Positions 1-7,948 of a DNA stretch of 64,000 nt are shown piece by piece (position 1 is the first letter of the stretch; every line of letters starts with the position of its first letter). The translations under genes and the position numbers were made by a program. Under the pieces are notes generated by a model. That model was not told the DNA's origin and did no database searches. It saw nothing but the letters and a program-made list of their open reading frames with translations. This DNA comes from Ancylobacter amanitiformis (GTDB lineage: Bacteria; Pseudomonadota; Alphaproteobacteria; Rhizobiales; Xanthobacteraceae): contig NZ_JAUSVR010000002.1 of NCBI RefSeq assembly GCF_030814815.1, positions 372,001 through 436,000 on the forward strand, in the 5' to 3' direction.

Positions 1-2
1 CC

Positions 3-221
3 GCCTGGGTGCGCATCCGCCCGCTGATGCAGGCGAGCGACGACGCGGAATTCGCGCGGCTGCGCGACTATTACCGCGCCGGCATTCCCGGCAGTTTCGG
101 CGAGGCCGAGCGGCAATCCTGCGCCCGGCTGTTCCAGGTGCTGGCGGAACTCGGCGGGGCCGAACTGGTGGGGCCAAATCCCAGCTTCGACCGGGCGCTG
201 TTCGGCCCGGTCGGGGAGTAG
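3..221 (+). CDS. ABC transporter substrate-binding protein, C-terminal fragment (nitrate/sulfonate type)
   Basis: The window opens inside this gene; the open frame runs in from the left edge and ends in TAG, leaving 73 codons. The fragment has the look of the last helices of NMT1/SsuA-like periplasmic binding proteins (RPLM near its start, then a YRAGIP stretch and an LAELGG stretch). The main support is context: an SsuC/TauC-type permease starts 7 bp after the stop and an ATPase follows, so this should be the binding protein of the same importer. Substrate is unknown; the family takes up nitrate, sulfonates, taurine or thiamine precursors. The true N-terminus and signal peptide lie outside the window, and the GTG at position 9 is probably an internal valine. 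Confidence 0.65.
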   Translation, partial: AWVRIRPLMQASDDAEFARLRDYYRAGIPGSFGEAERQSCARLFQVLAELGGAELVGPNPSFDRALFGPVGE

Positions 222-228
222 GGCCGGC

Positions 229-978
229 GTGTCCACCGCCTCCCGCCTGTTGATGTCGGCCCTCTCGCTGCTGGCGCTCATGCTGGTCTGGCAGGTCGCG
301 GCGTGGTGGGCGGCCTCGCCCCTGCTGCCGGGGCCGGCGGCGGTGCTGGCGGCGATGATGCGGGCGGCGGAGGGTGGCGCGCTGCAGCGCAACATCGCCA
401 TCACGCTGGCGCGGGTGGCGGCGAGCTTCATAATCGCCATGCTGCTCGGCTCGGCCATCGGCATCGCGCTCGGCCGTTCGCCGCGCCTCAATGAGCTGTT
501 GGGCCCGTGGGTGATCGTGCTGCTCAACCTGCCGGCGCTGGTGATCATCATCCTGTGCTACGTGTGGTTCGGGCTGACCGAGGCGGCGGCCATCACCGCC
601 GTGTCGATCAACAAGATCCCCAATGTGGCGGTGACGATGCGCGAGGGCGCCGCTGCCCTGTCGCGCGACCTCGACGAGATGGCGCGTGTGTACCGGCTCG
701 GGCGCTGGAAGCTGCTGCGCCATGTCACGCTGCCCCAGTTGGTGCCGTTCTTCACCGCCAGTGCCCGCTCCGGGCTGGCGCTGACCTGGAAGATCGTGCT
801 GGTGGTGGAACTGCTCGGCCGCTCCAATGGTGTCGGCTTCGAATTGCAGACCGCGTTCCAGATGTTCGATGTCGCCCTGGTGCTCGCCTATGCGCTGGCC
901 TTCACCGCCGTGGTGCAACTGATCGAGATCGGCCTGCTGCAGCCCTGGGAACGGCGGGTCAACCGGTGGCGGCGATGA
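229..978 (+). CDS. ABC transporter permease, SsuC/TauC family
   Basis: Inner-membrane permease of 249 residues, the usual size for the nitrate/sulfonate/taurine family. Residues about 5-30 form the first membrane segment and several hydrophobic segments follow. The cytoplasmic coupling loop is visible at about residues 138-175 (EGAAAL, then the YRLGRWKLLRHVTLPQL stretch), the EAA-type motif that docks on the ATPase. It starts at GTG, 7 bp after the binding-protein stop, and its TGA overlaps the ATG of the ATPase gene, so the three genes form one operon. Substrate cannot be decided from sequence. Confidence 0.9.
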   Translation: MSTASRLLMSALSLLALMLVWQVAAWWAASPLLPGPAAVLAAMMRAAEGGALQRNIAITLARVAASFIIAMLLGSAIGIALGRSPRLNELLGPWVIVLLNLPALVIIILCYVWFGLTEAAAITAVSINKIPNVAVTMREGAAALSRDLDEMARVYRLGRWKLLRHVTLPQLVPFFTASARSGLALTWKIVLVVELLGRSNGVGFELQTAFQMFDVALVLAYALAFTAVVQLIEIGLLQPWERRVNRWRR

Positions 979-1715
979 GCGCGATCGGCATCCACATCAT
1001 GGGCAAGCAGTTTCCCGCCCGCGCGGGCGCGCCGGCGCGGGAGATCTTTCGCGATTTCCGTCTCGACGTCGCCGCCGGCGAGTTCCTCGTGCTGCTCGGG
1101 GCCTCGGGCCTTGGCAAGACGACGCTGCTCAACATCATCGCCGGGCTCGATGCCGAGTATCGCGGTGCGATCCGGTTCGCGGGCGCGCCGCCGCGCATTG
1201 CCTATGCCTTCCAGAGCCCGCGCCTGCTGCCCTGGCGCACCGTGCTGGAAAATGTCGCGCTGGTGCTGCCCTCGGGAACCGAAGGGCAGGAGGCGGCGCG
1301 GGCCATGCTGGCGGATGTCGGGCTCGCGGAATTGGCGGATGCCTATCCCGAGCGGCTCTCGCTCGGCCAGCAGAGGCGCGTCGCGCTGGCCCGCGCCTTC
1401 GTCATGCGCCCGGACCTGCTGCTGATGGACGAGCCCTTCGTCTCGCTGGACACGGCGAGCGCGCGCCGGCTCCGGGATTTGCTGCGCCGGCTCATCATCC
1501 AGCACCCGGCGACCGTGCTGTTCGTGACCCATGACAGCCGCGAGGCGGCGGCCCTGGCGAGCCGCATCGTGCGGCTGGAAGGAACGCCGGTGCACATCGC
1601 GCGCGACGTTCGGGTCGAGCTTGGCGTTACCGAGCGCGGCTCGCCCGCGCGATTGCAGGCCTTTCTGAGCGATGCCGGGCTGGCCGAGCCCGAGGCGTTG
1701 TCCGGCGGAGCCTGA
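975..1715 (+). CDS. ABC transporter ATP-binding protein, SsuB/TauB family
   Basis: ATPase subunit of the importer encoded just upstream, 246 residues. The Walker A motif GASGLGKTT lies at about residues 42-50. The Q-loop reads AFQSPRLLPW, the signature is LSLGQQRR (Leu in place of the usual Gly at position 3), Walker B is LLLMDEP and the switch histidine sits in VTHDSREA. The start is the ATG that overlaps the permease stop as ATGA. A longer in-frame opening towards 507 lies inside the permease gene and is not used. It is the last gene of the operon. Confidence 0.9.
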   Translation: MSAIGIHIMGKQFPARAGAPAREIFRDFRLDVAAGEFLVLLGASGLGKTTLLNIIAGLDAEYRGAIRFAGAPPRIAYAFQSPRLLPWRTVLENVALVLPSGTEGQEAARAMLADVGLAELADAYPERLSLGQQRRVALARAFVMRPDLLLMDEPFVSLDTASARRLRDLLRRLIIQHPATVLFVTHDSREAAALASRIVRLEGTPVHIARDVRVELGVTERGSPARLQAFLSDAGLAEPEALSGGA

Positions 1716-1814
1716 CCGCCGCACGCGGCCCGATATTCCGCGGCCCGAAATTTCGCCGCCCGGCGCGTTCCGGCCGCGATGCCGCAACGGTCCTTGCATC
1801 GAGCGTGCGACATG

Positions 1815-1844
1815 AAAAAGCCCGGAGCACAAGGCTCCGGGCTT
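1815..1844 (-). terminator. Rho-independent terminator of fae
   Basis: Perfect 11-bp stem (AAGCCCGGAGC / GCTCCGGGCTT) with a 5-nt loop. Read on the minus strand the stem is followed by a run of five T, while the plus strand has no T-run after it. It therefore terminates the minus-strand fae transcript, about 170 bp beyond its stop codon, rather than the ABC operon on the other side. Confidence 0.8.
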
Positions 1845-2014
1845 ATGGCAAGTCGGCGTTTCGGGAGAGGGCGGAGGTCCGTCGTCTCCCTCACGAAAGC
1901 GAAGGCGTCACGCCCTCACTTATCGAGAAATATCGCCGCCAACCGCTGGAGCAGGCCCTTCGGATGAGATGGGGCCGTGGGCGGTGGTGTTGTCTGCCCA
2001 GGGTTGCTTCCGAT

Positions 2015-2521
2015 CTAAGCGGCGAACGGATGCTTGGCGGCGCCGGCCTTGGCGAGAACTTCGCCGATCTTCGGATCGCCATCGACGGCGCGCTTGAGCG
2101 CCTCTTTGGTCGCCTCGTAGTTGAACTGCTGGATCTTGGCGTCGTCAGCCGCCTCCCAGTGGATGAACACGCCGACCGAGATGAACAGGTCGTCGGCTTC
2201 TTCTTCCGGGATCACGCCTTCGGCGACGCTGTCCACCACCGCCTTGGCGACGGCATACTGCGCGGGGCCGAACATCTGAACGGCCTGGCGGGCGTCCTTG
2301 ATGGTGACCTTGTTGAACAGGATGGTGTTGGGCTTGGCGAGCAGGTTCGGCGTCACGACCGCGAGCAGCGAGGTGAAGCCATCCTTGTTGTTGGTCAGCG
2401 CGTTGACGAAGGCGCTTTCCGCAGCCGAGCCGCGCGGCCCGATGATCAGGTCGATATGAGCAACTTCGTTGCCGTCGCCGACGAGCGACTCACCAATAAG
2501 TACCTTATTGATCTTGGCCAT
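2015..2521 (-). CDS. fae: Formaldehyde-activating enzyme (5,6,7,8-tetrahydromethanopterin hydro-lyase)
   Basis: Fae condenses formaldehyde with tetrahydromethanopterin to methylene-H4MPT, the entry to the H4MPT-linked formaldehyde oxidation pathway of methylotrophs. The protein has 168 residues, the normal length, and starts with the near-invariant [15 protein letters not shown]. Family blocks [15 protein letters not shown] (with the conserved histidine at residue 22), [32 protein letters not shown] and GVFIHWEA are all present, and it ends in HPFAA. It is cytoplasmic and highly expressed in known methylotrophs. The gene stands alone with a strong terminator behind it; no other H4MPT gene is in the window. 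Together with the pqq cluster it marks this as a methanol or methylamine user. Confidence 0.97.
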   Translation of the reverse strand: MAKINKVLIGESLVGDGNEVAHIDLIIGPRGSAAESAFVNALTNNKDGFTSLLAVVTPNLLAKPNTILFNKVTIKDARQAVQMFGPAQYAVAKAVVDSVAEGVIPEEEADDLFISVGVFIHWEAADDAKIQQFNYEATKEALKRAVDGDPKIGEVLAKAGAAKHPFAA

Positions 2522-3015
2522 CTAAACTACCTCCCAAAGCAGGGTTTCACGAGCAAGGAACGGGGCGTCCCTCTCTAATGTCCCGGCTATCTTTGTTGCA
2601 GCGTTTGGGGACACCAAACCGGTTGGCCCGATAGCGCGACCGACACGTTACGGGCGAGAGACTAGGCCCGCTTCGCTTTTAACTGCAAGGGATTCTTCGC
2701 GCTTCCGCAGGATTGACAACGCTTTCCGGCCGCACGCGCCAAAAGGTCGCCGCCGCCTGCGCGCCGATGAGGAATAAGGCGGCATGATGAAGAGTTATGC
2801 ATCCCGCGCATTCGCCGTCGGCCCGTCGCGCCGGCTGTGGCAGAATGTAGCTGGTGGTCGTGGCGGGTGGTCGCGCACGGTTCTCTGGCATTCATCTTGC
2901 TTTGGCATACCAGCGCCGGAAGGCGCAGATCGGAGTGGCCTTTGGTGCCGCAAATACCGGTCTTGGGGGGAGATGATCGCGGGAGTGGCTTTGTCGCACG
3001 CCGAGGGAGCCGCTT
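2522..3015. other. Intergenic region between fae and the small-protein gene
   Basis: About 490 bp with no convincing gene; open frames here on both strands lack ribosome-binding sites and recognisable protein. The left end must hold the fae promoter, where a stretch near 2575-2650 is less GC-rich than the surroundings. The right part holds a clear sigma-54-type promoter, listed separately. Confidence 0.6.
2886..2901 (+). promoter_or_regulatory. Sigma-54 type -24/-12 promoter
   Basis: TGGCAT-TCATC-TTGCT matches the RpoN consensus TGGCAC-N5-TTGCW with one mismatch and exact GG-N10-GC spacing. It points toward the 69-residue protein gene, with a predicted start of transcription about 100 bp before its ATG. 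No activator site was identified. Confidence 0.5.
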
Positions 3016-3225
3016 ATGGAACTCATACTGTCTATCTGTCTCGTGGCGAATCCGGGAACCTGCCGTGAGGAGGCGCTCTCGGTCAGCGTCGAGCAGACGC
3101 AGATGCCGATGCAGTGCATGATCGCCGCGATGCCGACCATTGCCGAATGGAGCGGCACGCACCCCAAGTGGAAGGTGCACAAGTGGCGCTGTGGCCGCGC
3201 CAACATGGGCGGCCGGGACATCTGA
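3016..3225 (+). CDS. Conserved small cysteine-containing protein, function unknown
   Basis: A 69-residue protein with four cysteines (residues 8, 16, 34 and 59) and a tryptophan/lysine-rich second half (EWSGTHPKWKVHKWRC). I recognise the pattern as one of the small hypothetical proteins common in Rhizobiales; no function is known to me. The first 12 residues are hydrophobic but too short and cysteine-bearing for a normal signal peptide. A GAGGGAG-like ribosome-binding site precedes the ATG, and a sigma-54-type promoter lies about 115 bp upstream. It precedes a two-component system by about 155 bp without obvious linkage. Confidence 0.6.
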   Translation: MELILSICLVANPGTCREEALSVSVEQTQMPMQCMIAAMPTIAEWSGTHPKWKVHKWRCGRANMGGRDI

Positions 3226-3380
3226 GCGGCAGGCGCCGCCACCCGTCGCCGTTGCCGTCGCCGGGGCTGATCGGCGGCCGTTCGGGCTCACGCTCTGCTG
3301 CGGCGCAGCGTGCGCGAGCGCGCGGTCCATGAAATCATTCCCGCGGGCGGCCTGTCGGCTGCCGTGTTCGGGAAGGCAGC

Positions 3381-5003
3381 ATGGGGCGCGGCAGTTTTTC
3401 ATCGCTGAGGGCGCGAATGGCGTTGCTGCTCGCGGTGGCGGTTTTCGTCACCGCTGCGGCGGCCGTGCTGATCGTGGTCGTGCTCGGTCGGGCCAATGTC
3501 GAGCTGGACCGCCTTGTCTCCGCGCAGAACCGGCTGGAACTGCTATCGTCCATATCCGGCCGCATCGGCGATTATGCGCTGGTGTCGCTGCAGTCGGCGC
3601 AGCAGCCGGGCGAGCGCAACCGCGACGCGCTGGCGGCGGCCCGGCAGGCGACGCTCGCCGCCTTCCAGCGCTTCGAGACCGCGCTTGGCTTCGAAGTCGA
3701 GCGCCGCGGCGACGAGGAACAGCGCACGCTCATGGCCGCGCGCAGCCGCACCGTGGCCCGGCTCCGGGCGCAGTTCGAGGGGATGGACCGGCAGGTCCAG
3801 GCCGCGCTGCAGCAGGCCGATCCCACCACGGCCGTGCGTGTGGTGCTGGATGTGTTCGCCGCCGGCTTCGGCGCGCCGCTCAGCCTCGCCATGGAGGAAG
3901 AGCGCACGGATGCCCGCGGCGCGCAGGAATCGGTGCATGACCTACGCGAGAGCGCGATGCGCTGGGGTCTTGCCGGCGTGCTGCTCGCCGGCCTTGTCGC
4001 GGTGGTGCTCTATCAGGTGCTGGGGCGCTCGCTGGTGCGCCGGGTGGCCGATGTCGCGACCGCCGCCGCCGCCATCGCCCAGGGGCGCACCGACATCCGG
4101 CTGACCGTGACCGGCCATGACGAACTCAGCCTCGCCATGGCGCGGTTCAACCGGATGGCCGCCCATCTCGCCCGGCGCGAGGCGCGGTTGATTGCCGACC
4201 AGAGGCGGCTGCAGGAGATTGTCGACGCCCGCACCGCCGAATTGCGCGGGGCGAACACGCGGCTGGAGAATGTCGATCTCGCCCGCCGCCGCTTCTTCAC
4301 CGATGTGAGCCACGAATTGCGCACGCCGCTCACCGTCATCCTCGGCGAGGCGGAGGTGACGCTGCGTGGGGCGCGGGCCAGCGAGGAGGACCTGCGCGCC
4401 GCGCTGATGGTGATCCAGAACCGTGCCCGCAAGCTGCACCGGCGTGTCGAGGATCTGCTGCGCATTGCCCGCTCCGAGAGCGGGCAGATCGAGCTGGAGC
4501 GTTCGCTGTTCCTCGTCGCCGATCTCCTGCGCGAGGTGCAGGAGAGCATGCTGCCGCTGGCGCGCGCCGCCGGCCTGTCGCTGGAGGTCGCCTGCACCTC
4601 GCCGGGCGTGGCCATCGAGGCGGACCGCGACTGGTTGCGCCAGACCATGGACGGCCTGGTCGCCAACGCCGTGCGCCACTCCCCGGCCGGCGCCGTGGTG
4701 CAGCTGGAGGCCGAGCGTGCGGGCGGCGAGGTGCTGCTGCGGGTGCGCGACCACGGCACCGGCATTCCTGCGCAGGAGCTGCCGCATGTCTTCGAGCGCT
4801 TCTGGCGCGGGGTGGCGGGCACGCGCGAGGGCCCCGGCTTCGGCATCGGCCTCGCCCTTGCCAAATGGATCGTGGACCGGCATGGCGGCCGGATCGACAT
4901 AGAAAGCGGCACCGCCGACGAAGGGGGAGGCCGCACGGGGACCTGCGTGACCGTGCGGCTGCCTGTCCCGGTGCCCGACATAACGGTGGAGGCGGCCCAA
5001 TGA
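3381..5003 (+). CDS. Sensor histidine kinase (HAMP, HisKA, HATPase_c)
   Basis: A 540-residue inner-membrane sensor kinase. Residues about 13-35 form the first membrane helix and a periplasmic helical sensor of roughly 155 residues follows. A second helix lies at about 193-213, then a HAMP segment and the dimerisation helix with the phosphorylated histidine in SHELRTPL (H311). The ATP-binding domain shows the N-box (LVANAVRHS), G1 (DHGTGIP), F-box (FERFWRG) and G2 (GFGIGLALAKW). The stop overlaps the start of the response-regulator gene (ATGA), so the two are coupled. Its position just upstream of pqqA suggests, without proof, a role in controlling PQQ or methanol oxidation, as similar pairs do in Methylobacterium and Paracoccus. 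Signal is unknown. Confidence 0.93.
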   Translation: MGRGSFSSLRARMALLLAVAVFVTAAAAVLIVVVLGRANVELDRLVSAQNRLELLSSISGRIGDYALVSLQSAQQPGERNRDALAAARQATLAAFQRFETALGFEVERRGDEEQRTLMAARSRTVARLRAQFEGMDRQVQAALQQADPTTAVRVVLDVFAAGFGAPLSLAMEEERTDARGAQESVHDLRESAMRWGLAGVLLAGLVAVVLYQVLGRSLVRRVADVATAAAAIAQGRTDIRLTVTGHDELSLAMARFNRMAAHLARREARLIADQRRLQEIVDARTAELRGANTRLENVDLARRRFFTDVSHELRTPLTVILGEAEVTLRGARASEEDLRAALMVIQNRARKLHRRVEDLLRIARSESGQIELERSLFLVADLLREVQESMLPLARAAGLSLEVACTSPGVAIEADRDWLRQTMDGLVANAVRHSPAGAVVQLEAERAGGEVLLRVRDHGTGIPAQELPHVFERFWRGVAGTREGPGFGIGLALAKWIVDRHGGRIDIESGTADEGGGRTGTCVTVRLPVPVPDITVEAAQ

Positions 5004-5689
5004 CCATTCTCATCGTCGAGGACGATCCCGACATCGGCTCGCTGCTGCGGCGCGGCTTCGCCTCGGAGAGCTATCAGGTCGAACTGGTGGGCGATGGCGA
5101 GCAGGCGCTGCGGGCCGCGACCGGCAAGCCGCTGGAGGCGATCATTCTCGACGTGATGCTGCCCGGGCGCTCCGGCATCGAGGTGTGCAAGGCGTTGCGC
5201 GCGGGCGGGCAGACCGCGCCGATCATCATGCTTTCGGCCCGTTCCAGCGTGAACGAGCGTACGGAAGGCCTGCTCGCGGGGGCCGACGACTACATCGTCA
5301 AGCCCTTCGCCTTCGAGGAATTGCTGGCGCGGGTGAAGGTGCAGGCGCTGCGGCGCAGCAGCGGGGAGGGCGAATCACGCGTGCTCACCGCCGGTCCGCT
5401 GGCGCTCGATCTCGATACGAGGCAGGCGCTGCTGGGCGGCACGCGGGTGCGCCTCACCGAGCGCGAGGTGGAACTGCTCGCGCTGCTGATGCGCCATGCC
5501 GGCGAGCCGCTGGCGCGCGCCGATATCTTCGCCGCGCTATGGGCCGGCCATGGCGGGGCCTCGCTGAATGTGGTGGATGTCTATGTCGGCTATCTCCGCC
5601 ACAAGCTTGCCGAGGCAACCCCGGAAGGCGGGCAGATGATCGTCACCGTGCGCGGGCGCGGCTTCATGTTCGAGGTGCGAGCCGCTTGA
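5000..5689 (+). CDS. OmpR/PhoB-family response regulator
   Basis: Partner of the kinase immediately upstream; 229 residues. The receiver domain (1-115) has the acidic pair E7-D8-D9, the phospho-acceptor D51 in ILDVMLPG and the lysine of the IVKPF motif. The C-terminal winged helix (about 130-225) carries LTEREVELL, then VDVYVGYLRHKL (recognition helix) and TVRGRGFMF, typical of OmpR-type DNA binding. The start is fixed by the ATGA overlap with the kinase gene. The next gene downstream is pqqA, about 165 bp away. Confidence 0.94.
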   Translation: MTILIVEDDPDIGSLLRRGFASESYQVELVGDGEQALRAATGKPLEAIILDVMLPGRSGIEVCKALRAGGQTAPIIMLSARSSVNERTEGLLAGADDYIVKPFAFEELLARVKVQALRRSSGEGESRVLTAGPLALDLDTRQALLGGTRVRLTEREVELLALLMRHAGEPLARADIFAALWAGHGGASLNVVDVYVGYLRHKLAEATPEGGQMIVTVRGRGFMFEVRAA

Positions 5690-5855
5690 CCGGATTTCGT
5701 GGCATAATGTATGCCTTTGAAGATATTTTTGGCATTGCTTGACGAGTGGGGATATCGTCTCCACATTACTCATGCGGTGCTAAGTACCGTGCAAACAACC
5801 GGCCTCTTATCAACTTCTTATGAAGTATAAGCGGCAGATAATCCTGGAGGAAGAA
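5690..5855 (+). promoter_or_regulatory. pqq operon leader with two inverted repeats
   Basis: This AT-richer gap separates the response regulator from pqqA. It holds a perfect repeat GGCAT-5-ATGCC at 5701-5715 and a second, ACTTC-4-GAAGT, at 5813-5826 just before the pqqA ribosome-binding site. A TTGACG box lies at 5739-5744 but no good -10 box follows at normal distance. The repeats could be operators or processing hairpins; neither can be assigned. Confidence 0.4.
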
Positions 5856-5933
5856 ATGGCCTGGACCACTCCGCATATCGTCGAAGTTTGCGTCGGAATG
5901 GAAGTCAACGCCTATATGCCGGCTGACTTCTGA
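5856..5933 (+). CDS. pqqA: PQQ precursor peptide PqqA
   Basis: A 25-residue ribosomal peptide that supplies both amino acids of pyrroloquinoline quinone. The conserved core VCVGMEVNAYMPA holds glutamate 16 and tyrosine 20 with the required E-x-x-x-Y spacing; these two residues are cross-linked by PqqE and cut out. A strong GGAGG ribosome-binding site sits 5 nt before the ATG. It precedes pqqB by 37 bp, the normal gene order. Confidence 0.95.
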   Translation: MAWTTPHIVEVCVGMEVNAYMPADF

Positions 5934-5970
5934 GCTTGGGACGGCCGGCTGGACCGGGGGTGACGCTGCG

Positions 5971-6909
5971 ATGCCAACCTCCGTGTCCCGCCCGCGTCTC
6001 ATCGTGCTCGGCTCGGCAGCCGGCGGGGGCTTTCCCCAATGGAACTGCCGATGTCCGGTCTGCGCGCTCGCCTGGGACAATGATCCCCGTGTCCGTTCGC
6101 GGACGCAGACCTCCATCGCGGTGAGTGCGGATGGTGAGCGGTGGGCCCTGGTGAATTGCGCACCGGAAATCCTGTCGCAGATCCGATCCGTGCCGGCATT
6201 GCATCCGCGAGGAAGCCGCCGGCAATCGCCGGTGGCTTCCGTGCTGCTGACCAATGCCGATATCGACCATGTCGCGGGTTTGCTGAGCCTGCGCGAGGCG
6301 CAATCCTTCAGCCTCCTCGCGACGCCGGGCGTGCATCAGGTGCTGCGCACCAGCAGCGCCTTCGATGTGCTGGCCGAGGGCGTGGTCGAGCGGCGCAAGG
6401 TGGAACTCGGCGCCTCCTTCGATCTGGTCGAGGGTGTCAGCGCCACGATCTTTCCCGTGCCGGGCAAGATCGCGCTCTATCTGGAGGCCCGCGAGGAGGC
6501 CGATACCGGTGCCCTCGTCACCGACCGCCAGGGCGAGCAGACCATCGGCGTCGAATTGAGGCTGGGCGAGGCCCGCGTGCTGTTCATTCCCGGCTGCGCC
6601 GCCATGACCGACGCGCTCCGCGAGCGGCTGGCCGGCGCGGATGTGGTGCTGTTCGACGGCACGCTGTGGCGCGATGACGAGATGGCGCTGGCCGGGGTCG
6701 GCGCCAAGACCGGACGGCGCATGGGTCACATGAGCATGTCCGGTGCGGAGGGCTCCATGGCGGCCCTTGAGGGGCTCGATATCGGCCGGCGCATCTACGT
6801 GCACATCAACAATACGAATCCGGTGCTGATCGACGGCTCGCCGGAGCGCGTCGCGGCCAACCGGGCCGGGTGGGAAATCGCCGAAGACGGGATGGAGATC
6901 CTTCTATGA
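5971..6909 (+). CDS. pqqB: PQQ biosynthesis protein PqqB
   Basis: Metallo-beta-lactamase-fold protein of 312 residues that hydroxylates the cross-linked Glu-Tyr intermediate in PQQ synthesis. The family hallmarks are all seen: LGSAAGGGFPQWNC near the N-terminus, the C-x-C-x-x-C zinc site (CRCPVC), the metal-site motif NADIDHVAGLL, a GHMSMSG stretch and the C-terminal HINNTNPVL. Length is normal. Its stop overlaps the pqqC start as ATGA, giving translational coupling. Confidence 0.96.
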   Translation: MPTSVSRPRLIVLGSAAGGGFPQWNCRCPVCALAWDNDPRVRSRTQTSIAVSADGERWALVNCAPEILSQIRSVPALHPRGSRRQSPVASVLLTNADIDHVAGLLSLREAQSFSLLATPGVHQVLRTSSAFDVLAEGVVERRKVELGASFDLVEGVSATIFPVPGKIALYLEAREEADTGALVTDRQGEQTIGVELRLGEARVLFIPGCAAMTDALRERLAGADVVLFDGTLWRDDEMALAGVGAKTGRRMGHMSMSGAEGSMAALEGLDIGRRIYVHINNTNPVLIDGSPERVAANRAGWEIAEDGMEILL

Positions 6910-7643
6910 CCACGCTGCTGTCGGCCGAGGAACTCGAGGCGCGCCTGCGCGACGTCGGCACGCGCCGCTATCACAATCTTCACCCGTTCCATCGCCTGCT
7001 GCACGACGGCAAGCTCGATCTCGGGCAGGTTCAGGCCTGGGCGCTGAACCGCTATTATTATCAGGCGATGATCCCGGTGAAGGATTCCTCCATTCTCGCG
7101 CGGATGGACGAGCCCGAGCTGCGGCGCGTCTGGCGCCAGCGCATCATCGACCATGACGGACATCACGAGGGCGAGGGCGGCATCGCCCGCTGGCTGAAGC
7201 TGACGGACGGGCTGGGCCTCGATCGCCACGCCGTGACCTCGCTGCGCAGCCTTCTGCCGGCAACACGCTTCGCGGTCGATGCCTATGTGCATTTCGTGCG
7301 CGAGAAGAGCCTTCTGGAGGCGATCGCCTCCTCGCTCACCGAGATGTTCTCGCCCGGCATCATCGGCGAGCGGGTCGCCGGCATGCTGAAGAACTATGAT
7401 TTCGTCTCCCGGGAGACGCTGGCCTATTTCGAGAACCGCCTCACCGAGGCGCCGCGCGATGCCGATTTCGCGCTCGATTACGTCAAGCGCCACGCCCGCA
7501 CGCCGGAGCAGCAGGACGCGGCGATCCGCGCGCTGGAATTCAAGTGCGACGTGCTGTGGGTGCAGCTGGACGCGCTCTATTTCGCCTATGTCGATCCGAA
7601 AATGGGCTATCCCGGCGCCTTCGCGCCCAAGGAGACGCGATGA
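6906..7643 (+). CDS. pqqC: Pyrroloquinoline-quinone synthase PqqC
   Basis: PqqC carries out the final ring closure and eight-electron oxidation without metal or flavin. The protein has 245 residues and is all-helical with the family blocks YHNLHPFH, NRYYYQAMIPVKDS, HDGHHEGEGG, EMFSPGIIGERV and YVDPKMGYPGAF. The start is the ATG overlapping the pqqB stop, and its own TGA overlaps the pqqD start. It is cytoplasmic. Confidence 0.96.
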   Translation: MTTLLSAEELEARLRDVGTRRYHNLHPFHRLLHDGKLDLGQVQAWALNRYYYQAMIPVKDSSILARMDEPELRRVWRQRIIDHDGHHEGEGGIARWLKLTDGLGLDRHAVTSLRSLLPATRFAVDAYVHFVREKSLLEAIASSLTEMFSPGIIGERVAGMLKNYDFVSRETLAYFENRLTEAPRDADFALDYVKRHARTPEQQDAAIRALEFKCDVLWVQLDALYFAYVDPKMGYPGAFAPKETR

Positions 7644-7948
7644 CCGCACTCGTTACGTCAGCCATTCCCAGGCTCGCGCGCGGCGTGCGCCTGCGTCACG
7701 ACGAGGCCCGCGGCCAGTGGGTGCTGCTGGCGCCCGAGCGCGTGCTCAATCCCGATCCGGTGGCGGTGGAGATCCTGAAGAAGGTGGACGGCGTGCGTTC
7801 CATCGACATCATCATCGATGAACTGGCGAGTGCCTTCACCGTGGATCGCGAGCGCGTCGCCACCGATGTCGACGCCTTCCTCGCCGGGCTGAAGGAGAAG
7901 GGGATCGTCACGCTCGCGGCCGTGACCGTGGGAGATGCGGCCTCATGA
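7640..7948 (+). CDS. pqqD: PQQ biosynthesis peptide chaperone PqqD
   Basis: PqqD binds PqqA and presents it to the radical-SAM enzyme PqqE. The 102-residue protein shows the family pattern: [22 protein letters not shown], followed by the helical segment around [10 protein letters not shown] and a C-terminal [13 protein letters not shown]. The ATG overlaps the pqqC stop and the stop overlaps the pqqE ATG, so all three are coupled. Confidence 0.95.
   Translation: MTALVTSAIPRLARGVRLRHDEARGQWVLLAPERVLNPDPVAVEILKKVDGVRSIDIIIDELASAFTVDRERVATDVDAFLAGLKEKGIVTLAAVTVGDAAS

Noticed and set aside
2522-3015. Several 60-110-residue open frames in the gap after fae
   Set aside because: They lack ribosome-binding sites, have shadow-type composition and overlap the sigma-54 promoter region.
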